The translations under genes and the position numbers were made by a program. Below, one piece after another: positions 32,462 through 40,933 of a stretch of DNA of 64,000 nucleotides. Source of the stretch: CAJWKT01 sp964465375 (GTDB lineage: Bacteria; Pseudomonadota; Gammaproteobacteria; Steroidobacterales; Rariloculaceae); NCBI GenBank assembly GCA_964465375.1, contig CAYXIJ010000002.1, positions 62,001-126,000 of the forward strand, read 5' to 3'. A model generated the notes under the pieces. It did not search any database. It was not told where the DNA came from and saw only the letters and a program-made list of their open reading frames with translations. Every line of letters starts with the position of its first letter. Position 1 is the first letter of the stretch.

Positions 32462-33549
32462 GGCCAATCCTCTGAAGGTGCCATCATGGATCCACCAGTA
32501 GTTAGCGAGAGCTGCCAATAAGCCGGCGCGGCCAAAGGATCTCCCTCCATCGCATAGAGAATCACATTAACCGGAATATTCAGGGGCAGCCGGCGAACAG
32601 CTCGTTCGAAATGATTAACTCGTTCCCTACCAGTTACGCCTGCCTGTGTTGGAATAACCTCACCCATGGTTGGTAGGCCATCTACAAGCAAATACAAATT
32701 ATCGGGCTTTGGGTCCAAGGTCCTAGCAACATTCATAGCTGCATGCAGGCTAGTCGGACCCTCTGGCGATGTATCTTTAAGTACCTGGACTGCCGCATCT
32801 AATTGGGCACCATCCTCAACGGTAAGCCAACGACCACTGGTACCATCCAACAACGGCCAAGCTTCTTCGTTAAAAGCATAAATCTGAAATTGAATGCCAG
32901 GCGGAATCTGGGTAGTAAGCCAATCCACCGTATTGACTACTTGTTGCCATTTTGGTGCCTGCAGTTTTTGCTCCACCGGCATATTACGCCGCCGAATAAT
33001 ATTTACGATAGTGCGATCCAGCATACTTGTAGAAACGTCTACTAAAATAAGTACGCGCTGCCCACCCATCCGTAGGCCTGTTAAATACTGCCTATTCCCG
33101 TCACCCGTGAAACTACGAATACGGTTTCCCGCATCTTCTGGAGTAACACTAGCCGCCGACAGCCTTTCATTTTCCTCTCTTAGATCATCAAGCTCCGACC
33201 TTAGTTGCTCGATAGCCTCCTTGCGAGCATTTGTGTCCTCAGTTACAGAATTTAGTTCATTTTCCGTACTAAGAATTTCTTCCATAACCTCATCCCGCAT
33301 TCCAGCTAATACGGCCATATCTTCGATAAGCTTAGCTAGCTCATCTTTAAGTTGAACTAGATTTTTTTTCCCCGAAAGTACTCTTAACTCCATACGGTTT
33401 ACTTCACTACCAAGATCATCGAGCTCAAGCTCACTGCGCTCAGAGACATTGGCGTTAATCACCATGAAGAATAAAATAACTGCGCCGAAACCACAGGTCA
33501 TCGCGTCCAGAAAAGACAAGGAAAATACGTTTAGCTTTTTACGAGCCAC
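32458..33549 (-). CDS. Membrane-anchored vWA protein (first of pair)
   Basis: A 363-residue protein with the same plan as its downstream neighbour: a basic tail (MARKKLN), one TM helix LSFLDAMTCGFGAVILFFMV (Asp15 at its start), a long coiled coil (about 40-132, many Glu/Leu) and a C-terminal vWA domain. MIDAS is LILVDVSTSML (Asp171), Thr is in GPTSL and the later Asp in LLVDGLPTMGE, so metal binding should be intact. Similarity to the neighbour is concentrated in the TM motif and vWA core, so the two are diverged paralogues. It starts inside the 3' end of the FHA gene (11-base overlap). Confidence 0.82.
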   Translation of the reverse strand: MARKKLNVFSLSFLDAMTCGFGAVILFFMVINANVSERSELELDDLGSEVNRMELRVLSGKKNLVQLKDELAKLIEDMAVLAGMRDEVMEEILSTENELNSVTEDTNARKEAIEQLRSELDDLREENERLSAASVTPEDAGNRIRSFTGDGNRQYLTGLRMGGQRVLILVDVSTSMLDRTIVNIIRRRNMPVEQKLQAPKWQQVVNTVDWLTTQIPPGIQFQIYAFNEEAWPLLDGTSGRWLTVEDGAQLDAAVQVLKDTSPEGPTSLHAAMNVARTLDPKPDNLYLLVDGLPTMGEVIPTQAGVTGRERVNHFERAVRRLPLNIPVNVILYAMEGDPLAAPAYWQLSLTTGGSMMAPSEDWP

Positions 33550-34927
33550 AATCCTTTCCTAAACTTATTACCCGCAACTCCTCACCAGGTGAACCGATAC
33601 GAATAACATCTGCGGGATACAGCGTGGTTTCAGCCGAAACTCTCTTTTCGTTTACAAATGTTCCGTGACGACTGTGATCAATAAGTTTGACTTCACCATC
33701 GCGCAAAACCAATTCACAATGCGAGCTAGAAACGCCACTATGGTCTCCCTCAAGTACGATAGAACGACGTTCTTTATCTTTGGTGCGGCCAATTGATAAC
33801 CCCTTGGTGCCCACAGGATATGCAATTCCTCTATAAACCACATGACTCGAACCAACATCCAGGATTTTCTCTGAATTCTGAAAAACATTTTTATCGGCCA
33901 TAACCCGCCCTTGCGCCCGTTCACGCCATGGCACCCGCTTTAGCAATTTGACCTGACCGCTTTTAGAGTCAACAGTTGGCATAGCTAACGCACCTATCAC
34001 GGTTGCATCGGGCTCCAAGCCCAACACAAGAGCATCATCTAAACGTTGTAATTCAGTCATTAAGCCGGGTAATGCCCCAAGATGGTGGGAAACCTGCACA
34101 ACGAGACCAGCCCCACTTTGCCTAACCTGAGCCACTAGTTGTACTAATGCACGATAAAATCCTGACACGGCTGCCAACAGCTGCTGCTGCCGAACTTCAA
34201 TCCGGTGAACATCTTGGTAATGCTCTAGTTCGAGTTCACATATGTCTTTCTCTTGTATCGACTGCAGCCAGTCCGGTAGGCAATCATATATAAGCTGCTC
34301 AGTATCAGCTCGATGAAGAGGATCAAAGCGTGTCGCAAGAACGAAAAGCTCTGAAAAACGTTGGGCCCAGAGATCCATAACGCTTGTCAAGCCAGTATCT
34401 TCCAAGCCAATTTCCTGTAATGCCATTACGCTATCGCTCTGCTCCAATGGTGTCGCAGAGACTCGGTGTAAACCAACATCTAAGTGGACAAGCTGCCGGC
34501 CTGGGTACGGTCGTGCACTGACAGCAGCAGCTGCATTTAACATTCCACGCACCTGAATTCCGATCTCTTGAGTTAATCCAAGTAATACACCAAGCTGTTC
34601 TCGCGTGTAGTGATTTGGCACTATCAGGACAACATCGTCCGCTTTGTCCGGAATTTGGGTCCACAATGTTTTGAGCTGAGCATGGGCAAGTTCTGAGGCA
34701 CTATCGACCCCTTCTACGCCCGCGGTATTACTGTTTATACTCAAATTAGTCCAATAACGGCTGCTCACCTGACGAGGCTTAACGCGTGCCTGCCGAAGCG
34801 CCTCAGTACCAGTGACAATGCGCCCATCCTCCACTAGCGCATAGCCAGGCTCTCTAGCCAGTATTTCCCCTTCGCGGGCAACTACCAGACTTGCGTCATT
34901 GATGTCGATTGCGAGCGTGGTCATCAA
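33539..34927 (-). CDS. Actin/Hsp70-fold protein fused to a C-terminal FHA domain
   Basis: A 462-residue cytosolic protein without signal or TM segment. Residues 1-330 look like an ASKHA (DnaK/actin-like) ATPase: an N-terminal phosphate-1-like LAIDINDASLVV, a VVLIVPNHYTREQ segment and a phosphate-2-like VHLDVGLHRVSATPL. The C-terminal ~85 residues are a canonical FHA domain with SIGRTKD, SSSHCELVL and HSRHGTFVNEKRV, so it should bind phosphothreonine. The kinase in the same cluster is an obvious source of ligands. I do not know this domain pairing as a named family. Confidence 0.75.
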   Translation of the reverse strand: MMTTLAIDINDASLVVAREGEILAREPGYALVEDGRIVTGTEALRQARVKPRQVSSRYWTNLSINSNTAGVEGVDSASELAHAQLKTLWTQIPDKADDVVLIVPNHYTREQLGVLLGLTQEIGIQVRGMLNAAAAVSARPYPGRQLVHLDVGLHRVSATPLEQSDSVMALQEIGLEDTGLTSVMDLWAQRFSELFVLATRFDPLHRADTEQLIYDCLPDWLQSIQEKDICELELEHYQDVHRIEVRQQQLLAAVSGFYRALVQLVAQVRQSGAGLVVQVSHHLGALPGLMTELQRLDDALVLGLEPDATVIGALAMPTVDSKSGQVKLLKRVPWRERAQGRVMADKNVFQNSEKILDVGSSHVVYRGIAYPVGTKGLSIGRTKDKERRSIVLEGDHSGVSSSHCELVLRDGEVKLIDHSRHGTFVNEKRVSAETTLYPADVIRIGSPGEELRVISLGKDCGS

Positions 34928-34943
34928 TCAACTCCTGAAAATT

Positions 34944-35747
34944 TTAAACTCCTCTAGCCTGCATGTGGCGAATTAAATTGTGATCGATGTGAGTTTGAGC
35001 ATCAAAAACAAAACGCTCCTGTAAAAGTTGTAGCTGGTGAACAAGAAACATCACAACAATAGAAATCAAAAGCGCAATAAAAGTAGAATTAAATGCGGTA
35101 CCCAAGCTCTGGGTCACCCCCGCGATGTCACCATCTACAGCGCGGTGTGCCTGCCCCAAGGCCTCACCTATTCCGCGTACTGTTCCAATAAATCCCACAG
35201 AAGGTATGGCCCAAGCGATATAACGGATCATAGAAAGCTCGGATTCCAATCGTTCACCTTCCGACTCACACAAACTAGTTGCCACCGCGGATACATCTTG
35301 CACGTTACGCGTGGACCCAAACCGTTCAAGCGAAGAAAGCATAACCCTAGGAAGCAGCATTTCTCTCAAGCGCTCGGGAAGCGATTGAATGTTGCGAGCA
35401 TATTCCCTTGTATCCTCAGGAAGAATACGGACGCCCTCTTGAACTCGAACAAATTCCTGCTGCAAAAGAGCTCTTTCCTTAAGCGCCCGGAGCGCTTTGT
35501 AGCCCATGATGCAGAACGCCCAAATCATTAAAATAAAACAGGATTCCTGTTCGAAGTCCTGAATAATCACCCACACAGAGCGTTCTGGCGTATAGCTTTC
35601 TTCTTGCTCAATACGCAGTGTCTGCTCGGCCATCACAGCCGCCGCTTTAGGCCTAACTACCGTAACGTAGACTGCGTGCACCACGATGATTGCGATAATT
35701 AGCGCAAACACTTGATAAACAAACTCGGCTGGAAAACGACGTTTCAT
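34944..35747 (-). CDS. MotA/TolQ/ExbB-family proton channel subunit
   Basis: A 267-residue inner-membrane protein with four predicted TM helices (about 10-31, 66-83, 173-193 and 218-238), MotA-like in number. The pore helices match the family: IPSVGFIGTVRGIGEALG in TM3 and SLGTAFNSTFIALLISI in TM4, with threonines and small residues facing the channel as in ExbB. TM4 lacks the MotA proline, so it is closer to ExbB/TolQ. No ExbD, TolR or MotB gene is adjacent; the two vWA proteins downstream may fill that role. Confidence 0.85.
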   Translation of the reverse strand: MKRRFPAEFVYQVFALIIAIIVVHAVYVTVVRPKAAAVMAEQTLRIEQEESYTPERSVWVIIQDFEQESCFILMIWAFCIMGYKALRALKERALLQQEFVRVQEGVRILPEDTREYARNIQSLPERLREMLLPRVMLSSLERFGSTRNVQDVSAVATSLCESEGERLESELSMIRYIAWAIPSVGFIGTVRGIGEALGQAHRAVDGDIAGVTQSLGTAFNSTFIALLISIVVMFLVHQLQLLQERFVFDAQTHIDHNLIRHMQARGV

Positions 35748-35769
35748 CAGGCAATGCCCCCGGCTAAAC

Positions 35770-35985
35770 CTAAATATCTATAGGAAAAATAACTTCTTCA
35801 TCGGCCGCAATCTCTTCCGAAGGAATGAAGACTTCAGTGTTTGGCAAAGTTCTTTCTGACTCAGCCTCCGCCCTTGGGGGAGGCGTTGCTCCCTCTACTT
35901 CTTGCTCATCCTCCTGACCTAATCCCAATGAAAACAAGCTCAGCAAGCTCCCCAGCACAAACACTCTAACCTTAAAATTGATCAT
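35770..35985 (-). CDS. Small exported acidic protein, unknown
   Basis: 71 residues: a signal peptide (VRVFVLGSLLSLFSLGLG), then a mature chain of about 48 very acidic residues with a Pro-rich stretch (ATPPPRAE) and a distinctive end, VFIPSEEIAADEEVIFPIDI. The GGGA-type ribosome binding site and close spacing (22 and 44 bases to neighbours) support a real gene. I do not recognise the family. Its place between the FHA-PEGA-SUMF gene and the channel gene suggests a periplasmic component of the same complex. Confidence 0.7.
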   Translation of the reverse strand: MINFKVRVFVLGSLLSLFSLGLGQEDEQEVEGATPPPRAEAESERTLPNTEVFIPSEEIAADEEVIFPIDI

Positions 35986-36029
35986 TATTTCCCATACCAG
36001 TTTATAAGTTTAAACAAAGCCTGGCTCCA

Positions 36030-38468
36030 TCATTCCAAATTGCGCGCAATACGAAAACCAAGGTTCTCTCGGGTACTACCATTATAGTCTCGGTAGGCAA
36101 GCCGAAGATTCGTCAAGGTAGCACTAGTCCAGCTAGAGCCCCGAACCACGTGCAAACCACCAATTTCAGGGCCCAGAGGGTCCTCAATGACTCCCTCTGA
36201 GCTGATAGCCGTAATTTCATAGTAATCCTGGATCCATTCTGAAACATTGCCACCAAGATCAAAAAATCCAAGGGCGTTGGGCTCGAAGCTTCCTACCGGC
36301 GCTGCCACCTGAAAGCCATCGTTATAAGTGACTAGTGTTGTTCTTAATAACTGAGAGGCACTAACATCGGCATAATTGCCGGTGCGGTCCGGGGGGGGTA
36401 ACTCAGCACCCCAAGGATAGGTTAGAGCTTCCTCTCTTTCCGCAAATCGCGAAGCCCAGGCCCACTCAGCCTCTGTGGGCAAACGATAACCATTGCGCAC
36501 TGGACGTACTAATACCCAAGTTCCCTGCCGCTCTTCATATACAGGCTGAAATCCGTCAGTAATACTGAGCCAGTTAAGAAATTGTGCAACCTCTCCCCAA
36601 GTCACTCTCACCACGGGCTGATCATCTTCATCCAAAGAAACACCCGAAAAAGATCCTGAATTGTGCTCAGGTTTAAATTCCCTGAATTCTGCATTACTAA
36701 CTTCCCGAGCACCTAGATAAAAAGCTGTACTTAGCCTAACTGTACGCATTGACTCATTTGAGCGGCGCCCTTGTTCGCGTCGCGACGAGCCCATAATAAA
36801 TTCGCCTGGCAAAACAAGTAATAAATCTTGGCCCAAACTAGTTTCAATAACCTTTGGGTAGCCACTTCCAGTCGTAACATCCAATTCCTCTAACTTAAAC
36901 TCTAAGACCTGAGGGAAACCAGGACGAGGTGTTACCTCCGCAGACTGGCTTGCAAAACCAGGGTAACCAATTTCCAGTTGATGATTTATTGCCATAAGCA
37001 TTAAACGAGTAGGTGTATTACCTTGGCGTTCACCATCAACCCAAACAGCTGCACCAGTTGGTTCGCTACTGATGCCTACCTCACCCAATTGTGCAACTAG
37101 GTTGATATTTAGTTCCTGTTGACTGTCAGCTACAACAGACAACACCTGCATGACGGAATCATAACCCGGTTTAGTGAGTCCAATCTGGTGGTCCCGATCC
37201 GGAAGTAAACCCAAAGTAAGAGGGGTTCGGCCACGATACTCCCCATTAACACTCACGATTGCATCAGCTGGACTACTTGTAAGTTCTAATTGACCATCAG
37301 CTGGAGAAAGCATTACTAGCGGCAGTTCCAGAGGTTGGTCTGCGTTCACTAAAATTGTGCTTCTCCAAATATTAAACCCTTTGAGTCTTGCTTCAATTCG
37401 TCGCTCGCCAGCTACCAGCTCCATGACCAAAGGCGTTCCTCCAAGGGGTGCTTCATCTACAAAAACCTGTGCGCCACCCGGTTCAGTAATCAAAGTTACT
37501 GGTGACCAGTTCGGTGTGAGTACGACAGACATGTTTTGTCTTTGACCACCCCCAATGACCTCAAATTCTCTGATTTCTGACAAATGCCGATCAGCCACAA
37601 ACTCAAATCGGCGCAATCCAGTAGAAACCTCTGCATCCACTAGCGGCGCACTACCGAACAGCTGGCCATCCACATAGACATCTGTATCTAAATCTGAATC
37701 AACCGAAACACTAATTAGCCCGGGTAATCGCTTTAAAGAAAGTTCAAAAGATTGATCCGAAGACAGTCCGACATCAATTTCGGTCTCCAAAGTGTGGTAT
37801 CCAAAAAGTGTAGCGCTAATACGATGCGTACCGGAGCGGAGTAAATAGCGATCTGCAAGCTGAAGTTTGAAAAATGTACCGGGAAGACTAACGGCTTCAG
37901 GTTGAGGCGTAAACACGAGCTGGACAGACTTAGCTGTAAATGCAAACCATCCGATAATAGCCAATACAACCAATCCACCCCCCACTCCTAGAAACCCCTT
38001 ACTGGGTCTAAAAAAATGGCTATCAGCCTGCTCTTCTAGCTTGGGACGAAATGTAACTGGTGTAATCTCAATATCACCAAGGTCATCCGATTCCTTTGCC
38101 AATTCCTCCAAGTCCGGCGGCACCGTATCACTACCCGTAATCTGAATATCAATCACAAGACTCAAACGATTATCCGAAAGCGTGCAGCTTAATCGAGCTG
38201 CATCCAAAGCAATGACATCTCCATCACGAAGCCAACGTGACCCAGATAATAGCTCTCCATTTATACGAAGCCCGCTAGTATTTCGAACTGGCAAAACAAA
38301 AAAGGCTTCATCTAACATATCTATTTGCAGGGAGCCAGAAATGTTGTCTAGCCTCACATCATCGGAAGGATTGCCCCCCAAAGAAACCGGGAGATGGTTA
38401 GCAGAAAAATACTTTTCTTGTCCACCTTCGACCAAATGCAAAACCCATTTTTTATTACTACTGATCAT
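36030..38468 (-). CDS. FHA-like / TM / PEGA repeats / SUMF (FGE-like) protein
   Basis: About 812 residues from the ATG at 38468, 5 bases after the upstream stop (a longer frame to 38495 is not favoured). The cytosolic N-terminal FHA-like domain (about 1-105; RNTSGLRINGELL, LRDGDVIALDAARL) lacks the canonical SxxH. One TM helix follows (about 158-178), then at least four PEGA-type repeats to about residue 510 (for example PGGAQVFVDEAPLGGTPL, PADAIVSVNGEYRGRTPLTL and PTGAAVWVDGERQGNTPTRL). A periplasmic SUMF/FGE-type domain ends it (EFIMGSS, RLPTEAEWAWA, GFFDLGGNVSEW, LGFRIAR). The FGE cysteine region reads RGSSWTSATLTNLRLAYR with no Cys, so sulfatase-activating chemistry is unlikely. Confidence 0.85.
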   Translation of the reverse strand: MISSNKKWVLHLVEGGQEKYFSANHLPVSLGGNPSDDVRLDNISGSLQIDMLDEAFFVLPVRNTSGLRINGELLSGSRWLRDGDVIALDAARLSCTLSDNRLSLVIDIQITGSDTVPPDLEELAKESDDLGDIEITPVTFRPKLEEQADSHFFRPSKGFLGVGGGLVVLAIIGWFAFTAKSVQLVFTPQPEAVSLPGTFFKLQLADRYLLRSGTHRISATLFGYHTLETEIDVGLSSDQSFELSLKRLPGLISVSVDSDLDTDVYVDGQLFGSAPLVDAEVSTGLRRFEFVADRHLSEIREFEVIGGGQRQNMSVVLTPNWSPVTLITEPGGAQVFVDEAPLGGTPLVMELVAGERRIEARLKGFNIWRSTILVNADQPLELPLVMLSPADGQLELTSSPADAIVSVNGEYRGRTPLTLGLLPDRDHQIGLTKPGYDSVMQVLSVVADSQQELNINLVAQLGEVGISSEPTGAAVWVDGERQGNTPTRLMLMAINHQLEIGYPGFASQSAEVTPRPGFPQVLEFKLEELDVTTGSGYPKVIETSLGQDLLLVLPGEFIMGSSRREQGRRSNESMRTVRLSTAFYLGAREVSNAEFREFKPEHNSGSFSGVSLDEDDQPVVRVTWGEVAQFLNWLSITDGFQPVYEERQGTWVLVRPVRNGYRLPTEAEWAWASRFAEREEALTYPWGAELPPPDRTGNYADVSASQLLRTTLVTYNDGFQVAAPVGSFEPNALGFFDLGGNVSEWIQDYYEITAISSEGVIEDPLGPEIGGLHVVRGSSWTSATLTNLRLAYRDYNGSTRENLGFRIARNLE

Positions 38469-38473
38469 CACAA

Positions 38474-39994
38474 CTAATTGATCCGTTCCACACAAAAAAT
38501 TTCAATCGGGTTCGGCGCATTTCCCGGTAATACTTCAAAGGCAACACGCACATCTCGGTACCCAGCTCGACTTCCCAAGGCTGTATATGGTCCGGGACGA
38601 ATCTGCATGTGGTGGGTAATGAAGCTACCTAGGGAGCCTACACGGTACAAAGTCACGTTGGTGAGCCCATCAGAACGCAATTCCACATCGATTGGCGTGG
38701 AGGCTAAACGAACCAGCCTATCAAGCTCAGCGATCTGCCCGCTCAATCGTGGCCCCCTTCCATCTATTCCTCGTGCATCTTCCAAAAGAATGCCTGCATC
38801 TCTCAAAATTTGATCGGTAAAAAGAACATTTGGGTTTCGGAAAAGACCTTCAAATTTGGCATCTAAGTCAGCTCTGGTCTGGGCGCGGAGAAGTCCTGTC
38901 TTGGCAAATTCAAGGGAATTATCAGAATTTAATGCGAGAAGATATTGTTGAGTAGCACGCTCCCATAACTCTCTTTTCTCAAAAGCAGTAGCCCGAACCT
39001 GCGCAAGAGCAATCTGGCCCAATTTCATCCCCTGATCTGCTTGAACCAATCCATCTGAAGCTTCCAAAGAATCAGGTCGCATTTTTAATGCATCAGTGAA
39101 AAATTGATGAGCCTCTTCAAATTCCTCTTGAGCCAAAGCATTCAGTGCTATAGAGACCAGTGAGTCGAATCTAGCATCAGCGATACGACGGGTTGTATTG
39201 GCTACAGCTAATCTGGCAGGTACCCAAAGCGAGTCAAGCGCCGCTGCATTACGATAAAGCTCTAAAGCACCAACGAGATCACCATTCCGGTCTCGTTCTG
39301 CGCCCTGTTCCATACGGGCCAACACGTTGGGTAATGTTTGCGCTCTTTCCAATCCATTCTGACCATCAACATGGTCCGCTTCTATACGTAAAACTAACTG
39401 AAACTGCTCTTCCGCTAGAGATGGATTACCAGCAACAAGGGCTTCATTTCCTACCTCTAAAGCTCGGTCAATAATGTTTTTAGACCTAGCAAGCAAAGAA
39501 ATTCCTAAATCAAGTGCTTTTTGGTAGCTAGGCACAGCATCATAAAAGGCATCTGCTAAGAAAGCGTCATCGCCATCCCGAAACAATGTCTGATAAAGAT
39601 CCCAGTCCTCGCCAGCCCAATTTACTGCACCCTGCGCTTCCAGTAGGCCCTGCTGCTGTAATAGTTCAGCTAGCAACGCCTCAGCTTTATCGCGCAAAAT
39701 ACCCAACTCTTCGGGTGACATCACCAGGATCCCTGAATTTGACTCAGGAGAAAGTGCAGGCTGTTCTACCATTTCAGTAGTGGGTACCTGATTTTCTACC
39801 CAGCTAGGCAGCAAAAAAATAACTCCCAATGCCAAGGACGCCAAAACAACTAATGCTAAAACAATTAATTTAAAGCTATAGTCCCGTTCTTCGCTATCCA
39901 GCGGCATGGGCGTAGCAAAATTTTCCTTTATACCGGGCCTGACCGGAATAATGGTTTCGTCATGTTCCGGCTGGTTAGGATTCTGTTTTTTCAC
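38474..39994 (-). CDS. Membrane-anchored TPR-type protein
   Basis: A 506-residue protein: a hydrophilic cytosolic tail of about 40 residues containing HDETIIPVRPG, one TM helix (LIVLALVVLASLALGVIFLL, about 43-64), then a helical periplasmic region with TPR-like repeats (for example ALAQEEFEEAHQFFTDAL with LKMRPDSLEA). The last ~90 residues look beta-rich and carry GLTNVTLYRVGSLG and PGPYTALGSRAGYRDVRV, which resembles a PEGA-type end. The Thr in the tail is a plausible target for the adjacent kinase (inference). It starts 13 bases after the kinase stop. Confidence 0.75.
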   Translation of the reverse strand: MKKQNPNQPEHDETIIPVRPGIKENFATPMPLDSEERDYSFKLIVLALVVLASLALGVIFLLPSWVENQVPTTEMVEQPALSPESNSGILVMSPEELGILRDKAEALLAELLQQQGLLEAQGAVNWAGEDWDLYQTLFRDGDDAFLADAFYDAVPSYQKALDLGISLLARSKNIIDRALEVGNEALVAGNPSLAEEQFQLVLRIEADHVDGQNGLERAQTLPNVLARMEQGAERDRNGDLVGALELYRNAAALDSLWVPARLAVANTTRRIADARFDSLVSIALNALAQEEFEEAHQFFTDALKMRPDSLEASDGLVQADQGMKLGQIALAQVRATAFEKRELWERATQQYLLALNSDNSLEFAKTGLLRAQTRADLDAKFEGLFRNPNVLFTDQILRDAGILLEDARGIDGRGPRLSGQIAELDRLVRLASTPIDVELRSDGLTNVTLYRVGSLGSFITHHMQIRPGPYTALGSRAGYRDVRVAFEVLPGNAPNPIEIFCVERIN

Positions 39995-40007
39995 AACTCC
40001 ACCAATG

Positions 40008-40895
40008 CTATCGCCAAAATGCTACAACTGATTCTAAGACATCTAAAAAAACATACATGCTCTTTGGGCGGCGACCTGAGTCTGACCCCAGCGTTACGTG
40101 AACCAATTCAGCCAGCTCAGAAAGCACCGAACCACTGCCCTGTGGGCCCAAGGGGAATGCCAAGGGTTCTAGGCGCGTCAACGAGGGATTCACACCAAAT
40201 GGCAAACAGCCTGTAATAAGTTCATAGAGCAACGCTGCAAACGCATACACATCATCAGCCACCGCTGGCGCCTCACCCCGGCGCTGCTCCGGACTCTGAT
40301 AAGCCAGTGTCCCTCCATCTTTGAAAGTTTGGCAATTTAGGGGCTCCGCCAGGGCAAAATCTACTAGGTGTGCTCCCTGATTGCTATCAAAGAGAACATT
40401 GCGTGGTTTAACGTCAAGATGGACCATGCCTTGATTGTGAATATATTCCAATGCGCCAGCTAAATCTCTAGCTGCACCCGCCCAACAACGAGGATGGGCT
40501 CCACACAGAGATACCAGGTCCCCTTCACCTAGATATTCCATTACCAACGCTGGGCTCCCGCCCAAAGCAATCAAATCAATCGCTGCTGATACGCAAGGAT
40601 GATTCAGGGAATTAAGAATTTCGAATTCACGACGAATCAATTCTTGAAAACCAAAGGCTCGGGGCACACCCGATTTTTGTAGTTTGATAGCTACTACACT
40701 CCCATCCGAAGCCTCTGCCTTCCACACTTGTGACATACCACCAGCTCCAAGAAATGCAGTGAGACGAAACCCTCCTGGTAAAACACTACCCGGTAGAAGG
40801 ATCTCCTGATGATGAGTGCTTCTCAGAATATCGGCCGAAACTACATTAGCAAAACCTGGTTCATTCTGGTTAGTCGTACGCTTATAAGTACCCAT
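40008..40895 (-). CDS. Serine/threonine protein kinase, non-RD type
   Basis: A 295-residue Hanks-type kinase without a TM segment. The Gly-rich loop is LGAGGMSQVW (about 50-58), the ATP lysine is in VVAIKLQ (Lys71), and the alpha-C Glu is in RREFEIL (Glu90). The catalytic loop is HLDVKPRN (Asp161), with Leu in place of the usual Arg, so it is a non-RD kinase. The metal motif is DFA rather than DFG. The activation segment reaches SPEQRRGE. The core catalytic residues are kept, so activity is likely though regulation may differ. FHA domains encoded downstream are likely readers. No PP2C phosphatase gene is in the cluster. Confidence 0.88.
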   Translation of the reverse strand: MGTYKRTTNQNEPGFANVVSADILRSTHHQEILLPGSVLPGGFRLTAFLGAGGMSQVWKAEASDGSVVAIKLQKSGVPRAFGFQELIRREFEILNSLNHPCVSAAIDLIALGGSPALVMEYLGEGDLVSLCGAHPRCWAGAARDLAGALEYIHNQGMVHLDVKPRNVLFDSNQGAHLVDFALAEPLNCQTFKDGGTLAYQSPEQRRGEAPAVADDVYAFAALLYELITGCLPFGVNPSLTRLEPLAFPLGPQGSGSVLSELAELVHVTLGSDSGRRPKSMYVFLDVLESVVAFWR

Positions 40896-40933
40896 GGGGA
40901 TATCTTCGGTACGGTGAGTCCTAGATTTCGAAC

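Noticed and set aside
36030..38468. Active sulfatase-maturing formylglycine-generating enzyme
   Set aside because: The domain lacks the catalytic cysteines and no sulfatase gene is nearby.
32458..40895. Type VI secretion regulatory locus (kinase, FHA, vWA)
   Set aside because: No Tss structural genes, no PP2C, and the vWA proteins are stator-like rather than PpkA-type kinase fusions.
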